A DNA stretch of 64,000 nt from Bacillus sp. M6-12 (GCF_002860285.1 NZ_PGVF01000027.1:124001-188000); one strand, 5' to 3'; shown: positions 26,415-36,847, numbered from the stretch's first letter. Translations and numbers: made by a program. The notes: generated by a model from the sequence alone, not told the origin.

Positions 26415-27032
26415 ATGGAGTTTTTAACAGGCTGGATCACGAATATTATTATATTTGTTCTATTAGCGACCGTCATTGACATGCTCTTGCCTACCTCTTC
26501 CATGCAAAAATACGCGAAAATGGTTATCGGGCTTTTATTGATTGCTACAATTCTGACACCGATTCTCCGTTTATTTACAGCTGATTTTGAGAAGATCATG
26601 GCTGAGACTGTCCGATCTTTTAATAGTCCAGAAGAAAAAAATACAGAAAATTTGATGGAAATGAAGAAAAAAGAAATACAAGCCTCACAGCGTGCATATA
26701 TTTTAGAACAAATGGCTGCCGGGCTAAAGGCGGGCGTGGAAGAGGAGTTGATGGAAGATTACGAGATGGCGATAGAATCAATCGATGTAACAGTCAAAAA
26801 TGATGAACAGCCGCAAATCCCGGAGGATCTGCAAGGTATAACGGTATCGCTGACACAGGCAGAGAACAGGGATGATGAAGTGGCGGCAGTAGCAAAGGTT
26901 GTAGTAGATACGAGCAGTCCTCTTCCAGAATCAAACGTGAATCTTAAGGATGTAAAAGAGTTCCTTGCAGCCCAATGGGCAGTAGATGAGGAAATGATAG
27001 AAATTGCCGCGGAGAGGAGGGGCAGAGAATAA
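26415..27032 (+). CDS. spoIIIAF: Stage III sporulation protein SpoIIIAF
   Basis: 205 residues: two N-terminal membrane helices (WITNIIIFVLLATVIDMLL and KMVIGLLLIATILTPIL) followed by a soluble domain of the ring-building-motif kind found in SpoIIIAF-AH. AGGAGGAAAC precedes the ATG. The stop codon overlaps the ATG of spoIIIAG by one base. Confidence 0.92.
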   Translation: MEFLTGWITNIIIFVLLATVIDMLLPTSSMQKYAKMVIGLLLIATILTPILRLFTADFEKIMAETVRSFNSPEEKNTENLMEMKKKEIQASQRAYILEQMAAGLKAGVEEELMEDYEMAIESIDVTVKNDEQPQIPEDLQGITVSLTQAENRDDEVAAVAKVVVDTSSPLPESNVNLKDVKEFLAAQWAVDEEMIEIAAERRGRE

Positions 27033-27697
27033 TGAAAAATGAAAAGGGGCCGCTTTCCTGGCTGGCTAAATTGCGAGGCGGCCAAAATGGGGAAGCTGAC
27101 AAGAAAAAAAAAACCTCCATGTACTCTTATGCTCTCATTGTTATGGTCGCCGGCCTGGGAATTATGATGGTAAGCAATGTCGTAGGGGACAGGCAGGATG
27201 ACCAGTCAGCCGGAGTCATCCCTGCAGTAGCTGAAACTGCAGGAGAAACAGAGGATGTGCCTGCATTTGGAAAAAAAAATGCTTCTGCAGGCAACTCGAT
27301 AAAAGATTATGAAAGAAATCTTGAGAATGAGCTGAAAGACGCACTTGAAGCAATAAATGGTGTGGATGATGTCAGCGTAATTATAAATGTTGATGCTTCA
27401 GAAAAAAAGGTTTACGAGAAAAATAAAGTCACACAAAAACAAGTAACAGATGAAACTGATCAGGATGGCGGAAAACGTGTTGTGGAAGATTCCTCGACTG
27501 ATGAGCAGCTAGTAATAATCCGTTCAGGTGAAAAGGAAGTTCCGCTCGTTCTGGAAACCAAAAAGCCAAAAATCAGAGGTGTACTGGTTGTTGCCAAGGG
27601 AGCAGGGAATATACAAGTGAAAAAATGGATTATTGAATCGGTGCAGCGTTCTCTGGATGTTCCAACCCACCGGATCGCTGTAATGCCTAAAAAATAA
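27032..27697 (+). CDS. spoIIIAG: Stage III sporulation protein SpoIIIAG
   Basis: 221 residues with one membrane helix near residues 27-47 and an extracytoplasmic ring-building domain (EDALEAINGVDDVSVIINVDASEKKVYEK region) that forms the large intermembrane ring in B. subtilis. Starts within the stop codon of spoIIIAF, so translation is coupled. Confidence 0.93.
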   Translation: MKNEKGPLSWLAKLRGGQNGEADKKKKTSMYSYALIVMVAGLGIMMVSNVVGDRQDDQSAGVIPAVAETAGETEDVPAFGKKNASAGNSIKDYERNLENELKDALEAINGVDDVSVIINVDASEKKVYEKNKVTQKQVTDETDQDGGKRVVEDSSTDEQLVIIRSGEKEVPLVLETKKPKIRGVLVVAKGAGNIQVKKWIIESVQRSLDVPTHRIAVMPKK

Positions 27698-27711
27698 GGG
27701 GGAAATGTAAA

Positions 27712-28299
27712 ATGTTATTAAAAAAGCAAACAGTTTGGTTATTGACAATGCTAAGTCTGGTAGTCGTATTATCGGTATACTATTTGACCACACCGGAGCC
27801 GAACCCAACCAATATGGCAGCAACCGGCGAAAAAGAGGACAAACAGCAGGAAACGGTAAAAGAAAATCCAGTTACAACTGAAGAAAAGGGAACAGATAAG
27901 GCTGACGGAACTGCATCCAAAACTATCACAACTACTGCTGATGATGAAGCTTTTGAGGCAATGCGCCTTGAGATTGAAGACGAGCGCAGCAGGCTTAGAG
28001 AAGAGCTTACAGATGTAATGGCGAATACAGATCTTCCTGCTGAAGAACGCAATAAAGCGCACGAATCAATTAAACAGCTATCTGATGTATCCGTAAAGGA
28101 AGGAATGCTGGAATCCTTGATTGTTTCCATGGATTACAATGCCGCGCTTGTTAAAATTGACGGCGATGATGTAAATGTCACAGTAAAATCTGATAAAAAG
28201 CTTAGCAATGCTGCTGTTGTTGATATCATCAACCTTGTAAGCAAGGAATTAGACGACACATTGAATGTTGCGGTGGACTTTAACGTTTCAGAGAAGTAA
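27712..28299 (+). CDS. spoIIIAH: Stage III sporulation protein SpoIIIAH
   Basis: 195 residues: one N-terminal membrane helix (VWLLTMLSLVVVLSVYYL), a low-complexity linker of about 60 residues rich in Glu, Lys and Thr, and a C-terminal ring-building domain that pairs with forespore SpoIIQ in the intermembrane space. Somewhat shorter than B. subtilis (218), the difference being in the linker. Last gene of the operon, followed by a terminator. Confidence 0.93.
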   Translation: MLLKKQTVWLLTMLSLVVVLSVYYLTTPEPNPTNMAATGEKEDKQQETVKENPVTTEEKGTDKADGTASKTITTTADDEAFEAMRLEIEDERSRLREELTDVMANTDLPAEERNKAHESIKQLSDVSVKEGMLESLIVSMDYNAALVKIDGDDVNVTVKSDKKLSNAAVVDIINLVSKELDDTLNVAVDFNVSEK

Positions 28300-28316
28300 A
28301 AGTTTGCCTGGCACTG

Positions 28317-28350
28317 AAAAACCATCTGGAACTGTCCAGATGGTTTTTTG
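28317..28350 (+). terminator. Terminator of the spoIIIA operon
   Basis: Perfect stem AAAAACCATCTGG / CCAGATGGTTTTT with loop AACTGT. Confidence 0.9.
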
Positions 28351-28370
28351 CTGATTAATGATTATTGAGT

Positions 28371-29861
28371 TCATTTTGATTCGTCCTCGTAAAGCTTCAT
28401 TAAGCGGGAAAGTGATTCGCTCGCCTCAGAAATGGAATGGACAAGGTGGGAATTCTGATCAGTCTGGTGCTGGACACTGGCGGCAAGCTCTTCGAGCGCG
28501 GCGCTCGCTTCTTGTATTACTGAACTGAATTCGCTTACTGACCGTTCTATTCCTTTGGAAGAATCCTCAATGGACTGAATATGGCCATGATAATGTTCTA
28601 TTTGCTGCTTCAAGGAAAGCACTGTTTCTGAAATAGTTCCAAACGCTTTTTTTGAATCGTTTGCAAGACTAAGGTTCTTATCCATAGCGTTTGTTGCTGA
28701 AACTATCTTTAAGCTTGTCTCCTGAGTCTCCGATTTGACAGCACCAAGGTTTTGGGAGATCTGCTTAGCGGTCTGATTTGTCAGATCAGCCAGCTTCCTG
28801 ACTTCCTCCGCCACAACTGCAAAACCTTTTCCGCTCTCTCCGGCCCGGGCTGCCTCGATTGACGCATTGAGCGCCAGCAGATTTGTTTGCCCTGCAATCT
28901 GCTGGATTACATTTACAAAGCCGACTACTTCATCAACATCTTCAGACAAGGAGGTCATTTTAGAAATAATCTCTTTAAAATCCTTTGAAAAAACAGCAAT
29001 TGCATTTTCAAGGCTGCTAATCAGCAAATTTCCATTGGCTGAAAGTGTCTCCGCCTGGTCAGCCTCTTTGAGGAGCGCTTTCGAAAGAGCTGTAATTTCT
29101 GAACCCATCCTGTTTGTTTCCTCGAGTGATTGATTAATATCTGATACAGTGTTTGCATGTACCTCAATTCCTGCAGAAAGTTCCCCAATCGAATGGGCCA
29201 TCTCCAGCGATGCCTGATGATTATCAAGACTCAAACGGTCAACTGAAGTCATCATTTGCGTGATCACTGATGTATTTTCTTCGAGCGACTTTTTAGTATT
29301 TCTGTCTTTTTTCAAAAGTTCTTCAGTCTTCAGTTGGACTTCAGCAATTTGGCTCGACATTCTTTTTGAAATATTTAATTGAAAAGTCAGCAAAATAGTA
29401 ACAAGCATATGCAATAAAAATACCGTAACGAAATTTTTCGTTTCCAATCCTAATGCTGAGTGATTAAGCACCGTAAATGCCGTAATAATGCAAAGCCCGA
29501 GGAAAGACCCAAGCCAGAGAATGGTCCGATTCATATATATGGCTGTCAGTGCCAGGATAAAATAAACAAGGAAGTAGGCTGTTGGTGACACGCTATTTTC
29601 CATGATGATAAAAATGACAACGGAAACGATCACTGTGGCTATATAAGGTATAAACGAAATAAAACGGTTCGTATAATGAAGCACGGCAATAGCGAGCACT
29701 CCGGTACCGCCGCCAAGAATGATCGATAAAATAACGCCCATGTCCTTCTTCATGAGAATGTCGACAACGGCTGCCAAAACAACAGAGACGAAAGCTGCCT
29801 TCATTACCAAGCTGTTTTTTCGCCTTAGATCCTCCAGTATTAGATGTTTCATCATATCCAA
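28371..29861 (-). CDS. Methyl-accepting chemotaxis protein with six-helix membrane domain
   Basis: 496 residues. About six closely spaced membrane helices fill residues 18-175, with no sizeable extracytoplasmic domain, so it probably senses membrane state or a ligand through the membrane. There is no clear HAMP domain. The cytoplasmic part has the invariant hairpin tip [37 protein letters not shown] (residues about 330-366) that binds CheA/CheW, and flanking methylation helices. TTG start with AAGGCGGG at 8 bases. It is convergent with spoIIIAH and divergent from accB; B. subtilis has no gene here. The 390 bases to accB hold promoter signals only. Confidence 0.9.
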   Translation of the reverse strand: MDMMKHLILEDLRRKNSLVMKAAFVSVVLAAVVDILMKKDMGVILSIILGGGTGVLAIAVLHYTNRFISFIPYIATVIVSVVIFIIMENSVSPTAYFLVYFILALTAIYMNRTILWLGSFLGLCIITAFTVLNHSALGLETKNFVTVFLLHMLVTILLTFQLNISKRMSSQIAEVQLKTEELLKKDRNTKKSLEENTSVITQMMTSVDRLSLDNHQASLEMAHSIGELSAGIEVHANTVSDINQSLEETNRMGSEITALSKALLKEADQAETLSANGNLLISSLENAIAVFSKDFKEIISKMTSLSEDVDEVVGFVNVIQQIAGQTNLLALNASIEAARAGESGKGFAVVAEEVRKLADLTNQTAKQISQNLGAVKSETQETSLKIVSATNAMDKNLSLANDSKKAFGTISETVLSLKQQIEHYHGHIQSIEDSSKGIERSVSEFSSVIQEASAALEELAASVQHQTDQNSHLVHSISEASESLSRLMKLYEDESK

Positions 29862-30031
29862 TTAACATCCCGCCTTAATATTCTAGATCAATACTCATGG
29901 TTATTATGTATTAGGTAATTCGCTGTAAAAAAATATTTTCCTCTAAAAGGTTCACATTTTTTTCATATTTTCCCATCATTTGTTTTCCTGAATAGGCTAA
30001 ATGTCTTTTTCGTGAGACTAATGGCAGGGGT

Positions 30032-30059
30032 TTTACTGCTGTTTAAACTGCGTTAAAAT
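30032..30059 (+). promoter_or_regulatory. Possible sigma-A promoter of accBC
   Basis: TTTACT and TAAAAT with a 16-base spacer, about 190 bases before accB. It is the best candidate in the 29862-30252 gap, which shows no other gene or clear operator; no FapR-type operator was recognised. Confidence 0.35.
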
Positions 30060-30252
30060 AAAACCGGGTCTGAATTGAAAGCGTTTTATTTAATAGAAAG
30101 TGTTATGATATTGAATTTAGGCAAGATGTTATCGTATGATATTAGTAGCTAGTCTTAAGAAAAGGGAAGCACGGTTTATTCGCGCTTTACTAACATATGA
30201 TTAAGTCTGCAAGAAACCATTCTTATATTAAACATGAACAAGGGGTGCCAGA

Positions 30253-30756
30253 ATGTTAAAGGTGCAGGAAATCCGAGAACTTATCAAACTAGTTGACCAA
30301 TCAAGCATTAATGAGTTTACGTATGAGCATGAAGGTACGAAGATCGAGATGAAAAAGCCAGGCAGCGGCCAGCCTGTGAGTCCGGTTTATCAAGCCGTTC
30401 CGGTTCAAGCTGCTGAAACGGTTCAGGCTCCAGTCCAGACAAAAGCTGCAGCCATTGAAGCGCCTGCTGCTGTAGAGACTGCTGAAGCTGCCAAACAAGA
30501 AAGTGCTAACGAAAACTTACATAAAATTATTTCTCCAATGGTAGGTACCTTCTATCAATCTTCTTCACCAGAAAGCGATGCGTATGTACAGGTAGGCTCA
30601 AAAGTGAATAAAGAGTCGGTTGTCTGTATCGTGGAAGCGATGAAGCTGTTTAATGAAATTGAAGCAGAAGTTAATGGAGAAATCGCAGAAATTCTTGTCA
30701 AGGACGGTCAATTAGTGGAATATGGCCAGCCGCTATTTTTAGTTAGACCCGAATAA
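30253..30756 (+). CDS. accB: Biotin carboxyl carrier protein of acetyl-CoA carboxylase
   Basis: 167 residues: N-terminal helical domain, an Ala/Pro/Gln-rich flexible linker (residues about 45-85), and the biotinyl domain with Lys131 in [13 protein letters not shown]. The biotin swings between the AccC carboxylase and the AccAD transferase in fatty-acid synthesis. AAGGGGTG precedes the ATG. 14 bases separate it from accC. Confidence 0.96.
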   Translation: MLKVQEIRELIKLVDQSSINEFTYEHEGTKIEMKKPGSGQPVSPVYQAVPVQAAETVQAPVQTKAAAIEAPAAVETAEAAKQESANENLHKIISPMVGTFYQSSSPESDAYVQVGSKVNKESVVCIVEAMKLFNEIEAEVNGEIAEILVKDGQLVEYGQPLFLVRPE

Positions 30757-30770
30757 GGAGCTGTAGACAT

Positions 30771-32123
30771 ATGATAAAAAAGCTACTGATTGCCAACAGA
30801 GGAGAAATTGCGGTACGGGTAATTCGTGCCTGCAAGGAAATGGGAATAGAAACGGTCGCCGTCTTTTCCGAAGCGGACAGAGAAGCTCTGCATGTTCAGC
30901 TTGCTGATGAGGCGATTTGTATTGGACCAACTTCCTCGAAGGACAGTTATCTAAATTTCACCAACATTATAAGTGCTGCAAAGCTTACCGGAACAGATGC
31001 CATCCATCCCGGTTATGGATTTTTAGCAGAAAACTCTGATTTTGCTGAGCTTTGCAGGGATTGCAGCATCACATTTGTTGGCCCGTCTCCGGAAGCCATT
31101 TCTAAAATGGGAACAAAGGATGTGGCGAGGGAAACGATGCGCAAAGCTGGAGTCCCGATTGTACCCGGTTCCAAGGGAATCGTGAAAGATCAGGATGACG
31201 CGCTCGCTATTGCGGATGACATCGGTTACCCCGTTATTCTAAAAGCAACGGCAGGCGGCGGAGGAAAAGGGATCCGCATTGCCAAAACACAAGAAGAACT
31301 GATTAAGGGACTGCAGATCACCCAGCAGGAAGCCATGACTGCTTTTGGTAATCCAGGAGTGTATATTGAGAAATATATTGAAGATTTCCGTCATGTGGAG
31401 ATCCAGGTCATGGCCGATAATCATGGCAACGCCATTCACCTGGGGGAAAGGGATTGCTCGATCCAGCGCCGCCTTCAAAAGCTGCTCGAAGAAACGCCTT
31501 CCCCAGCGCTTGACAGTGAAACAAGGGACGAGATGGGAGAAGCTGCCGTAAAAGCGGCTCTCGCAGTAGATTACTCAGGTGCCGGAACAGTCGAATTCAT
31601 TTATGATTATAATAACCGCAAGTTTTATTTCATGGAAATGAACACCCGGATTCAAGTAGAGCATCCTGTTACAGAAATGGTAACGGGCGTGGACCTGATC
31701 AAAGAGCAAATCCGCGTTGCCAGCGGCAGCAGGCTTTCACTCTCCCAGGAGGATGTTACATTTAACGGCTGGGCAATGGAATGCAGGATAAATGCAGAAA
31801 ATCCTGAAAAGAATTTTATGCCGTCACCGGGCAAGATCCAAATGTACTTGCCTCCTGGAGGCTACGGTGTCAGGATTGATTCGGCAGCATATCCGGGGTA
31901 TTCAATTCCGCCCTATTATGATTCCATGATTGCCAAAGTGATCACCTACGGGGCAACTCGCGAAGAAGCGATCGAAAAAATGAAACGGGCACTTAGCGAA
32001 TTTATTATTGAAGGAATCCACACTACCATACCGTTCCATTTGAAGCTGCTTGCTCATGAAAAGTTTGTCGAGGGTGAATTTAATACCAAATTCCTTGAAA
32101 TATATGATGTAATGAATTCATAA
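30771..32123 (+). CDS. accC: Biotin carboxylase subunit of acetyl-CoA carboxylase
   Basis: 450-residue ATP-grasp enzyme that carboxylates biotin on AccB using bicarbonate and ATP. Signatures: [17 protein letters not shown] at the N-terminus, ATP loop [13 protein letters not shown] near residue 160, [17 protein letters not shown] near residue 230, [16 protein letters not shown] near residue 288. Second gene of accB-accC-yqhY. Confidence 0.96.
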   Translation: MIKKLLIANRGEIAVRVIRACKEMGIETVAVFSEADREALHVQLADEAICIGPTSSKDSYLNFTNIISAAKLTGTDAIHPGYGFLAENSDFAELCRDCSITFVGPSPEAISKMGTKDVARETMRKAGVPIVPGSKGIVKDQDDALAIADDIGYPVILKATAGGGGKGIRIAKTQEELIKGLQITQQEAMTAFGNPGVYIEKYIEDFRHVEIQVMADNHGNAIHLGERDCSIQRRLQKLLEETPSPALDSETRDEMGEAAVKAALAVDYSGAGTVEFIYDYNNRKFYFMEMNTRIQVEHPVTEMVTGVDLIKEQIRVASGSRLSLSQEDVTFNGWAMECRINAENPEKNFMPSPGKIQMYLPPGGYGVRIDSAAYPGYSIPPYYDSMIAKVITYGATREEAIEKMKRALSEFIIEGIHTTIPFHLKLLAHEKFVEGEFNTKFLEIYDVMNS

Positions 32124-32149
32124 TGAAGGGGAAACAGGAGGTGCTCTTA

Positions 32150-32557
32150 ATGAGTGAAAATCAAATGTTAGAGATGAATGAGAATAACAGCGGTTTGGGA
32201 AAAGTGGAAATTGCTCCGGAAGTTATTGAAGTAATTGCCGGAATTGCTGCAGGGGAAGTTGAAGGCGTGGCTCAAATGCGCGGCAGCTTTGCATCCGGAG
32301 TTGTCGAACGCCTAGGGAAGAAAAACCATGGAAAAGGCGTTAAGGTAGAATTAACGGAAACCAGCATAAAGGTTGATGTTTATTGTGTTATGAAATTTGG
32401 TGTATCTATTCCAAAGGTAGCACAGGAGGTTCAGGATAATATCCGCCAGACCTTGCTGAACATGACAGCCTTAGAAGCAGATGAAGTAAATATCCATGTT
32501 GTGGGTGTTCATTTCGAAAACGGCAAACAAGAAGTGGAGATCGAACAGGAGGTATAA
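32150..32557 (+). CDS. yqhY: Asp23/Gls24-family protein YqhY
   Basis: 135-residue Asp23/Gls24 (DUF322) protein, with EVIEVIAGIAAGEVEGVAQM near residue 28 and PKVAQEVQDNIRQTL near residue 88, typical of the family. In B. subtilis YqhY is tied to acetyl-CoA carboxylase activity, and loss is poorly tolerated. ATG 32150 was chosen: AGGAGGTG is 6 bases upstream, and the longer frame from 32123 has no site and overlaps accC's stop. Confidence 0.9.
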   Translation: MSENQMLEMNENNSGLGKVEIAPEVIEVIAGIAAGEVEGVAQMRGSFASGVVERLGKKNHGKGVKVELTETSIKVDVYCVMKFGVSIPKVAQEVQDNIRQTLLNMTALEADEVNIHVVGVHFENGKQEVEIEQEV

Positions 32558-32600
32558 ATGCCCTGTTGCTCTAGAATCATTTTTGGAAAAGTTCTATAAA

Positions 32601-32640
32601 AGCCTCTGTTCTCGCAATTGGCGGACAGAGGTTTTTCTTT
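32601..32640 (+). terminator. Terminator of accBC-yqhY
   Basis: CCTCTGT (32603-32609) pairs with ACAGAGG (32625-32631), followed by TTTTTCTTTT. Bases 32641-32815 have no gene; they are very AT-rich and must contain the nusB promoter, which I could not place with confidence. Confidence 0.78.
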
Positions 32641-32827
32641 TGGCGGAAAAGGAAAGTATAGTAATGAGGGATATTTTCGAAGTGTAAGAATACAAATAAC
32701 ATTTAATAACACGTAATTATAATTGAATTTTACAAAAATAAACTTAAAAACTTAATATTCATATAAGATATACCTAAAATGTTCGTTTTATGCTATTATC
32801 TTCATATGAATTGGAAGGAGCCGGAAT

Positions 32828-33220
32828 ATGAAAAGAAGAACAGCACGTGAAAAAGCTCTACAGGCATTATTTCAAATGGACATCGGAAAGGCTGAGATGG
32901 GGGATGCCATGGACAGCGTTTTGGACGGTCAAGCCAGAGACGAATATTTTGAGTTTTTAGTGCAGGGAACTGAGGGAAATAAAGAACAAATTGATACTAT
33001 TCTTAGTGATAACCTTGAAAATTGGAAGCTTGATCGGTTAGGCAATATAGATCGTAACCTTCTTCGTTTATCCGTTTTTGAAATGATGAACAACCAAGAC
33101 GTTCCCGTAAATGTGGTCATGGACGAAGCAATTGAAATTGCCAAGGTATTCGGTGATGATCAATCAAGCAAATTCATCAATGCGGTACTTTCAAAGGTTA
33201 AAGACAAACTAGATAAATAA
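32828..33220 (+). CDS. nusB: Transcription antitermination factor NusB
   Basis: 130-residue all-helical RNA-binding protein acting with NusE (S10) in rRNA antitermination. KRRTAREKALQALFQMDIG at the start and AIEIAKVFGDDQSSKFINAVLSKV at the end are canonical. GGAAGGAG precedes the ATG. It leads the nusB-folD unit, as in B. subtilis. Confidence 0.95.
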   Translation: MKRRTAREKALQALFQMDIGKAEMGDAMDSVLDGQARDEYFEFLVQGTEGNKEQIDTILSDNLENWKLDRLGNIDRNLLRLSVFEMMNNQDVPVNVVMDEAIEIAKVFGDDQSSKFINAVLSKVKDKLDK

Positions 33221-33245
33221 AACATGATATGGGAGGAAGTTGAGA

Positions 33246-34112
33246 ATGGCAGCAAAAATTATTGATGGGTCTGAAATTGCTCGTAAGGTTAGAACTGAGA
33301 TCGCGGCAGAAGTGGCTGAGCTTAAGGGGAAAAATATTATACCTGGACTTGCAGTAGTACTGGTTGGCGATAACCAGGCGTCCCAAACATATGTGAAAAT
33401 GAAGCAAAAAGCTTGTGAGGAGCTCGGAATGCATTCCCTCCTGGAAAAATATCCATCCTCACTTTCACAGCAAGAGCTGCTTGAAAAAATTGCCGAACTA
33501 AATGAAGATTCCGCCATTCATGGTATTTTGGTTCAGCTTCCATTACCTAATCATATTGATGAAAAAGCTATAATTGAAGCGATTTCTCCTGAAAAAGATG
33601 TCGACGGCTTCCACCCAGTCAGCATTGGACGGTTAATGACAGGGCAGGATACGTTCTATCCTTGTACTCCATATGGAGTTATGGTAATGCTTGACCATAT
33701 CGGCTATGAAATTGAAGGAAAGCATGTCGTGGTCGTAGGCAGGAGCAATATTGTAGGAAAGCCGGCCGGACAATTATTTTTGAATAAAAACGCAACGGTT
33801 ACTTATTGTCATTCCAAGACTAAAGATTTAAAACAGTTTACGAAACAAGCAGACATCCTGGTTGCTGCGGTCGGCCGTAATGATACCATTCGGGCGGAGC
33901 ATGTGAAAGAAGGGGCCGTGGTGATAGACGTGGGCATGAACCGGGATGCAGAAGGAAAGCTATGCGGTGATGTTTCGTTTGAAGAGGTGAAGCAGATTGC
34001 TTCCTATATTACTCCTGTCCCAAAAGGAGTCGGCCCGATGACTATCACTATGCTTATGTTTAACACGTTAAAGGCAGCAAAAATAGCGGCCGAAAATAGC
34101 ATGAAGCATTAA
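33246..34112 (+). CDS. folD: Bifunctional methylenetetrahydrofolate dehydrogenase/cyclohydrolase
   Basis: 288 residues, one-carbon metabolism, cytosolic dimer. The catalytic Tyr/Lys segment QTYVKMKQKACEELG near residue 50, PEKDVDGFHPVSIGRL near residue 118 and the Rossmann motif VVGRSNIVGKPAGQLF near residue 163, plus TPVPKGVGPMTITMLMFNT near the end, are all present. ATG 33246 is preferred (GGGAGGA 8 bases away) to the in-frame TTG two codons earlier. Confidence 0.96.
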   Translation: MAAKIIDGSEIARKVRTEIAAEVAELKGKNIIPGLAVVLVGDNQASQTYVKMKQKACEELGMHSLLEKYPSSLSQQELLEKIAELNEDSAIHGILVQLPLPNHIDEKAIIEAISPEKDVDGFHPVSIGRLMTGQDTFYPCTPYGVMVMLDHIGYEIEGKHVVVVGRSNIVGKPAGQLFLNKNATVTYCHSKTKDLKQFTKQADILVAAVGRNDTIRAEHVKEGAVVIDVGMNRDAEGKLCGDVSFEEVKQIASYITPVPKGVGPMTITMLMFNTLKAAKIAAENSMKH

Positions 34113-34133
34113 AAAGTTAACAAATCATTTAAA

Positions 34134-34178
34134 CAAAGCCGTATCCTTGTTTATAATAACAGGGGACGGCTTTTTTTA
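34134..34178 (+). terminator. Terminator of folD
   Basis: AAAGCCGT pairs with ACGGCTTT, extended by CCTTGTT / AACAGGGG, and ends in TTTTTTT. Confidence 0.85.
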
Positions 34179-34212
34179 TAAAGATAAGGATAACTTTTTA
34201 AACTAGTAAAGA

Positions 34213-34367
34213 TGTCTAGCTCCAGCGTCCAGCCCATCGAGTGTTGTAACCAAGTGCCGTTACAATCTTGGTCATAAGCCAATCGCTTCCGAAGGCAAAA
34301 AGCGCCTTCTGTCAGCGCTTGTCTTATGCTTGTCGGGGCTAACCCGGGCGCTGGCGCTTTTCACCAA
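34213..34367. repeat. Structured intergenic repeat, copy A
   Basis: Shares long near-identical stretches with copies at 55655 and 55886: a TCTAGCTCCAGCG start, the hairpin GTTGTAAC ... GTTACAA, AAGCCAATCGCTTC, the hairpin GAAGGC ... GCGCCTTC and TGCTTGTCGGGGCT. Nested ends (CCAGCG with CGCTGG, AGCCC with GGGGCT) allow the whole unit to fold as one element. It ends a few bases before the xseA ribosome site. No open frame or transposase. Confidence 0.8.
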
Positions 34368-34378
34368 AGGAGCTTTTT

Positions 34379-35734
34379 ATGAACGAACAGAAATATCTGA
34401 CTGTTACTGCTTTAACCAGATATATAAAACGGAAGTTTGATGCTGATCCGCACTTAAGGGATATATATATAAAAGGAGAAATATCCAACTTTAAGCAGCA
34501 CTCTAGCGGCCATATGTATTTTACCCTCAAAGACGAGCGGGCGAGAATACTTGCTGTTATGTTCGCCGCAAATACTTCATCCCTTAAATTCAAACCCCAA
34601 AATGGCATGAAGGTCCTTGTCAGAGGGGACATAACGGTTTATGAACAGAGCGGCCAGTATCAGATGTATGTTAAGCAAATGACAACAGATGGCATTGGTG
34701 ACTTATATATTGCATTCGAGCAGCTGAAGAGCAGGCTTGAACAAGAAGGGCTGTTTTCACCGCTGCATAAGCAAAGGATTCCAAAGTACCCGGCTGCTGT
34801 AGGGGTTATTACCTCGCCGACGGGAGCGGCATTGCGTGACATACTTACGACGATTAAACGGAGGTATCCCGTTGCCAAGGTGATCATTTACCCTGCGCTG
34901 GTTCAAGGAACAGCAGCTTCTGCATCTGTTGCCAAAGCTATTACAGCAGCAAACCGCCGGCAGGAAACAGATGTATTGATCGTCGGAAGGGGAGGGGGAT
35001 CGATCGAAGAGCTATGGGCTTTTAACGAAGAAGCAGTAGCGAGATCTATTTTTGAATCTAAAATTCCAATCATCTCAGCAGTCGGCCATGAAACAGATTA
35101 TACAATAGCCGATTTCGCTGCAGATTTAAGGGCTCCGACCCCGACAGGTGCCGCTGAGCTCGCCGTTCCTCATTTAAATGAACTGATGGAACGTCTGCAA
35201 AACAGAAAAAACAGGCTAACAAGGTCAGTAAGGGAAAATGCAAATACAGAGGCTGCCAGACTCGCCCAATTAGAGAGGTCATATGCCTTTCGCTATCCGC
35301 GCCAAATGTACGAGCAAAAGCTTGAACAGCTTGACAGAGCTATGGAAAGGCTCAAGCGGGAAAGCAAGCGATTCTTTATCAATAAAAGTGATCTGCTCCA
35401 GCGCCGGGTTGCAGAACTAAAAAAACAGCATCCAAAACAGCGCATTCAGGATGCTGAATCTGCGCTAAACAGACAGGAAAAAAGCATTAGAAGGCAAATG
35501 GAACGTATTTTTACTGAGAAAGCAAAAAGCCTGACATATGCAGTCGCCACCCTGGATGCCCTCAGCCCGCTAAAAATAATGGAACGGGGATACAGCCTGA
35601 CCTTTACAGAAAATGAAGAATTGGTGAAAAGCACTGAACAGGTTAAGACAGGAGATATCATTACGGTAACATTGCGAGATGGGAAAATTAAAGCAGAAGT
35701 TAAAGACAAGAGGGAGAGTGCAGATCATGAGTGA
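34379..35734 (+). CDS. xseA: Exodeoxyribonuclease VII large subunit
   Basis: 451 residues. N-terminal OB-fold ([28 protein letters not shown]), catalytic core with [14 protein letters not shown] near residue 140 and the [21 protein letters not shown] and [16 protein letters not shown] motifs, then a long coiled-coil (residues about 260-385) on which XseB subunits stack. AAAGGAG precedes the ATG. It overlaps xseB by 8 bases. Confidence 0.96.
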   Translation: MNEQKYLTVTALTRYIKRKFDADPHLRDIYIKGEISNFKQHSSGHMYFTLKDERARILAVMFAANTSSLKFKPQNGMKVLVRGDITVYEQSGQYQMYVKQMTTDGIGDLYIAFEQLKSRLEQEGLFSPLHKQRIPKYPAAVGVITSPTGAALRDILTTIKRRYPVAKVIIYPALVQGTAASASVAKAITAANRRQETDVLIVGRGGGSIEELWAFNEEAVARSIFESKIPIISAVGHETDYTIADFAADLRAPTPTGAAELAVPHLNELMERLQNRKNRLTRSVRENANTEAARLAQLERSYAFRYPRQMYEQKLEQLDRAMERLKRESKRFFINKSDLLQRRVAELKKQHPKQRIQDAESALNRQEKSIRRQMERIFTEKAKSLTYAVATLDALSPLKIMERGYSLTFTENEELVKSTEQVKTGDIITVTLRDGKIKAEVKDKRESADHE

Positions 35735-35960
35735 AGAAAAGGAGTTATCTTTTGAACAGGCAATGGACAGACTTGAGCAAATTGTAGAAAAATTGGAGGA
35801 CGGAGATGTTCCTCTAGAGGAAGCTATTGTGTATTACAAGCAGGGGATGGACTTATCAAGGCTTTGCCACCAGAAGCTTAAAACGGTTGAGGAGCAGCTT
35901 ACGGAAATTTTGCGGGAGGATGGAGAGCTGGAGGGCTTCATCGTGCAAGAGGAGGAATAG
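35727..35960 (+). CDS. xseB: Exodeoxyribonuclease VII small subunit
   Basis: 77 residues, two-helix protein; [26 protein letters not shown] is the family signature. It binds along the XseA coiled coil. ATG 35727 lies inside the end of xseA, with GAGGGAGAG upstream; the longer frame from 35679 is not supported. Confidence 0.95.
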   Translation: MSEEKELSFEQAMDRLEQIVEKLEDGDVPLEEAIVYYKQGMDLSRLCHQKLKTVEEQLTEILREDGELEGFIVQEEE

Positions 35961-35962
35961 AG

Positions 35963-36847
35963 ATGAGTTTTCAGGCCTTTTCTGAAAAATATAAAAGAGC
36001 CCTCGAACTAGATATGCAATCCCGTATTGACAGGCTGGATGCACCTGGCACGTTAAAGGAATCGATGCTTTATTCGCTGGAAGCTGGCGGGAAAAGAATT
36101 AGGCCAATTTTGGTATTTGCCGTAATGGAGGCTTTTAAAAAAGATCCTGCCAAGGGAGTATCCGTTGCTGCCGCCATTGAGATGGTCCATACATATTCGC
36201 TGATCCATGATGACCTGCCCAGCATGGACGATGATGATCTGCGGAGAGGTAAGCCGACAAACCATAAAGTGTTTGGAGAAGCAACCGCTATCCTCGCTGG
36301 GGATGCCCTTTTGACTTACAGTTTTCAGGCTATCACTGAAATGGATATAGAAGAAGTCACTCCACAGATACAGCTAGAGCTAATTAAGCTTCTATCCAGT
36401 TCGGCAGGGGCTGAAGGCATGGTTGGCGGCCAAATGGCCGACATAGAGGGAGAAGGTAAACATTTGGCTCTTGAAGATCTCGAGTATATACACAGCAATA
36501 AAACAGGCAAACTCCTGTCTGCGAGCATAATATCAGGGGCAATTCTTGCAGGTGCATCCGAAGAGCAGAAAAAACATCTCTTAGAATTTTCAAGGCATTT
36601 AGGCCTTGCCTTCCAAATTCGTGATGATATTTTGGATATTGAAGGTTCTCAGGAGAAAATAGGAAAGCCGGTTGGGAGCGATACGGCAAATTCAAAAAGT
36701 ACCTATCCGTCATTGCTATCAATGGATGGAGCAAAGGAAAAACTGCGGTCTCATATTGAACTTGCCCGGCTGTCTCTTGCAAAAACCGGCATTAATACAG
36801 AATTGCTCGAAGAAGTGACCGAGATGATTGCTGCAAGGGACCATTGA
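35963..36847 (+). CDS. ispA: Farnesyl diphosphate synthase (geranyltranstransferase)
   Basis: 294-residue short-chain prenyltransferase that condenses isopentenyl diphosphate with dimethylallyl/geranyl diphosphate. First Asp-rich motif DDLPSMDDDDLRRG near residue 84, second QIRDDILDIEG near residue 223, and GGKRIRP for diphosphate binding near residue 46. Starts 2 bases after xseB (site GAGGAGG). Upstream partner of dxs in isoprenoid synthesis. Confidence 0.94.
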   Translation: MSFQAFSEKYKRALELDMQSRIDRLDAPGTLKESMLYSLEAGGKRIRPILVFAVMEAFKKDPAKGVSVAAAIEMVHTYSLIHDDLPSMDDDDLRRGKPTNHKVFGEATAILAGDALLTYSFQAITEMDIEEVTPQIQLELIKLLSSSAGAEGMVGGQMADIEGEGKHLALEDLEYIHSNKTGKLLSASIISGAILAGASEEQKKHLLEFSRHLGLAFQIRDDILDIEGSQEKIGKPVGSDTANSKSTYPSLLSMDGAKEKLRSHIELARLSLAKTGINTELLEEVTEMIAARDH

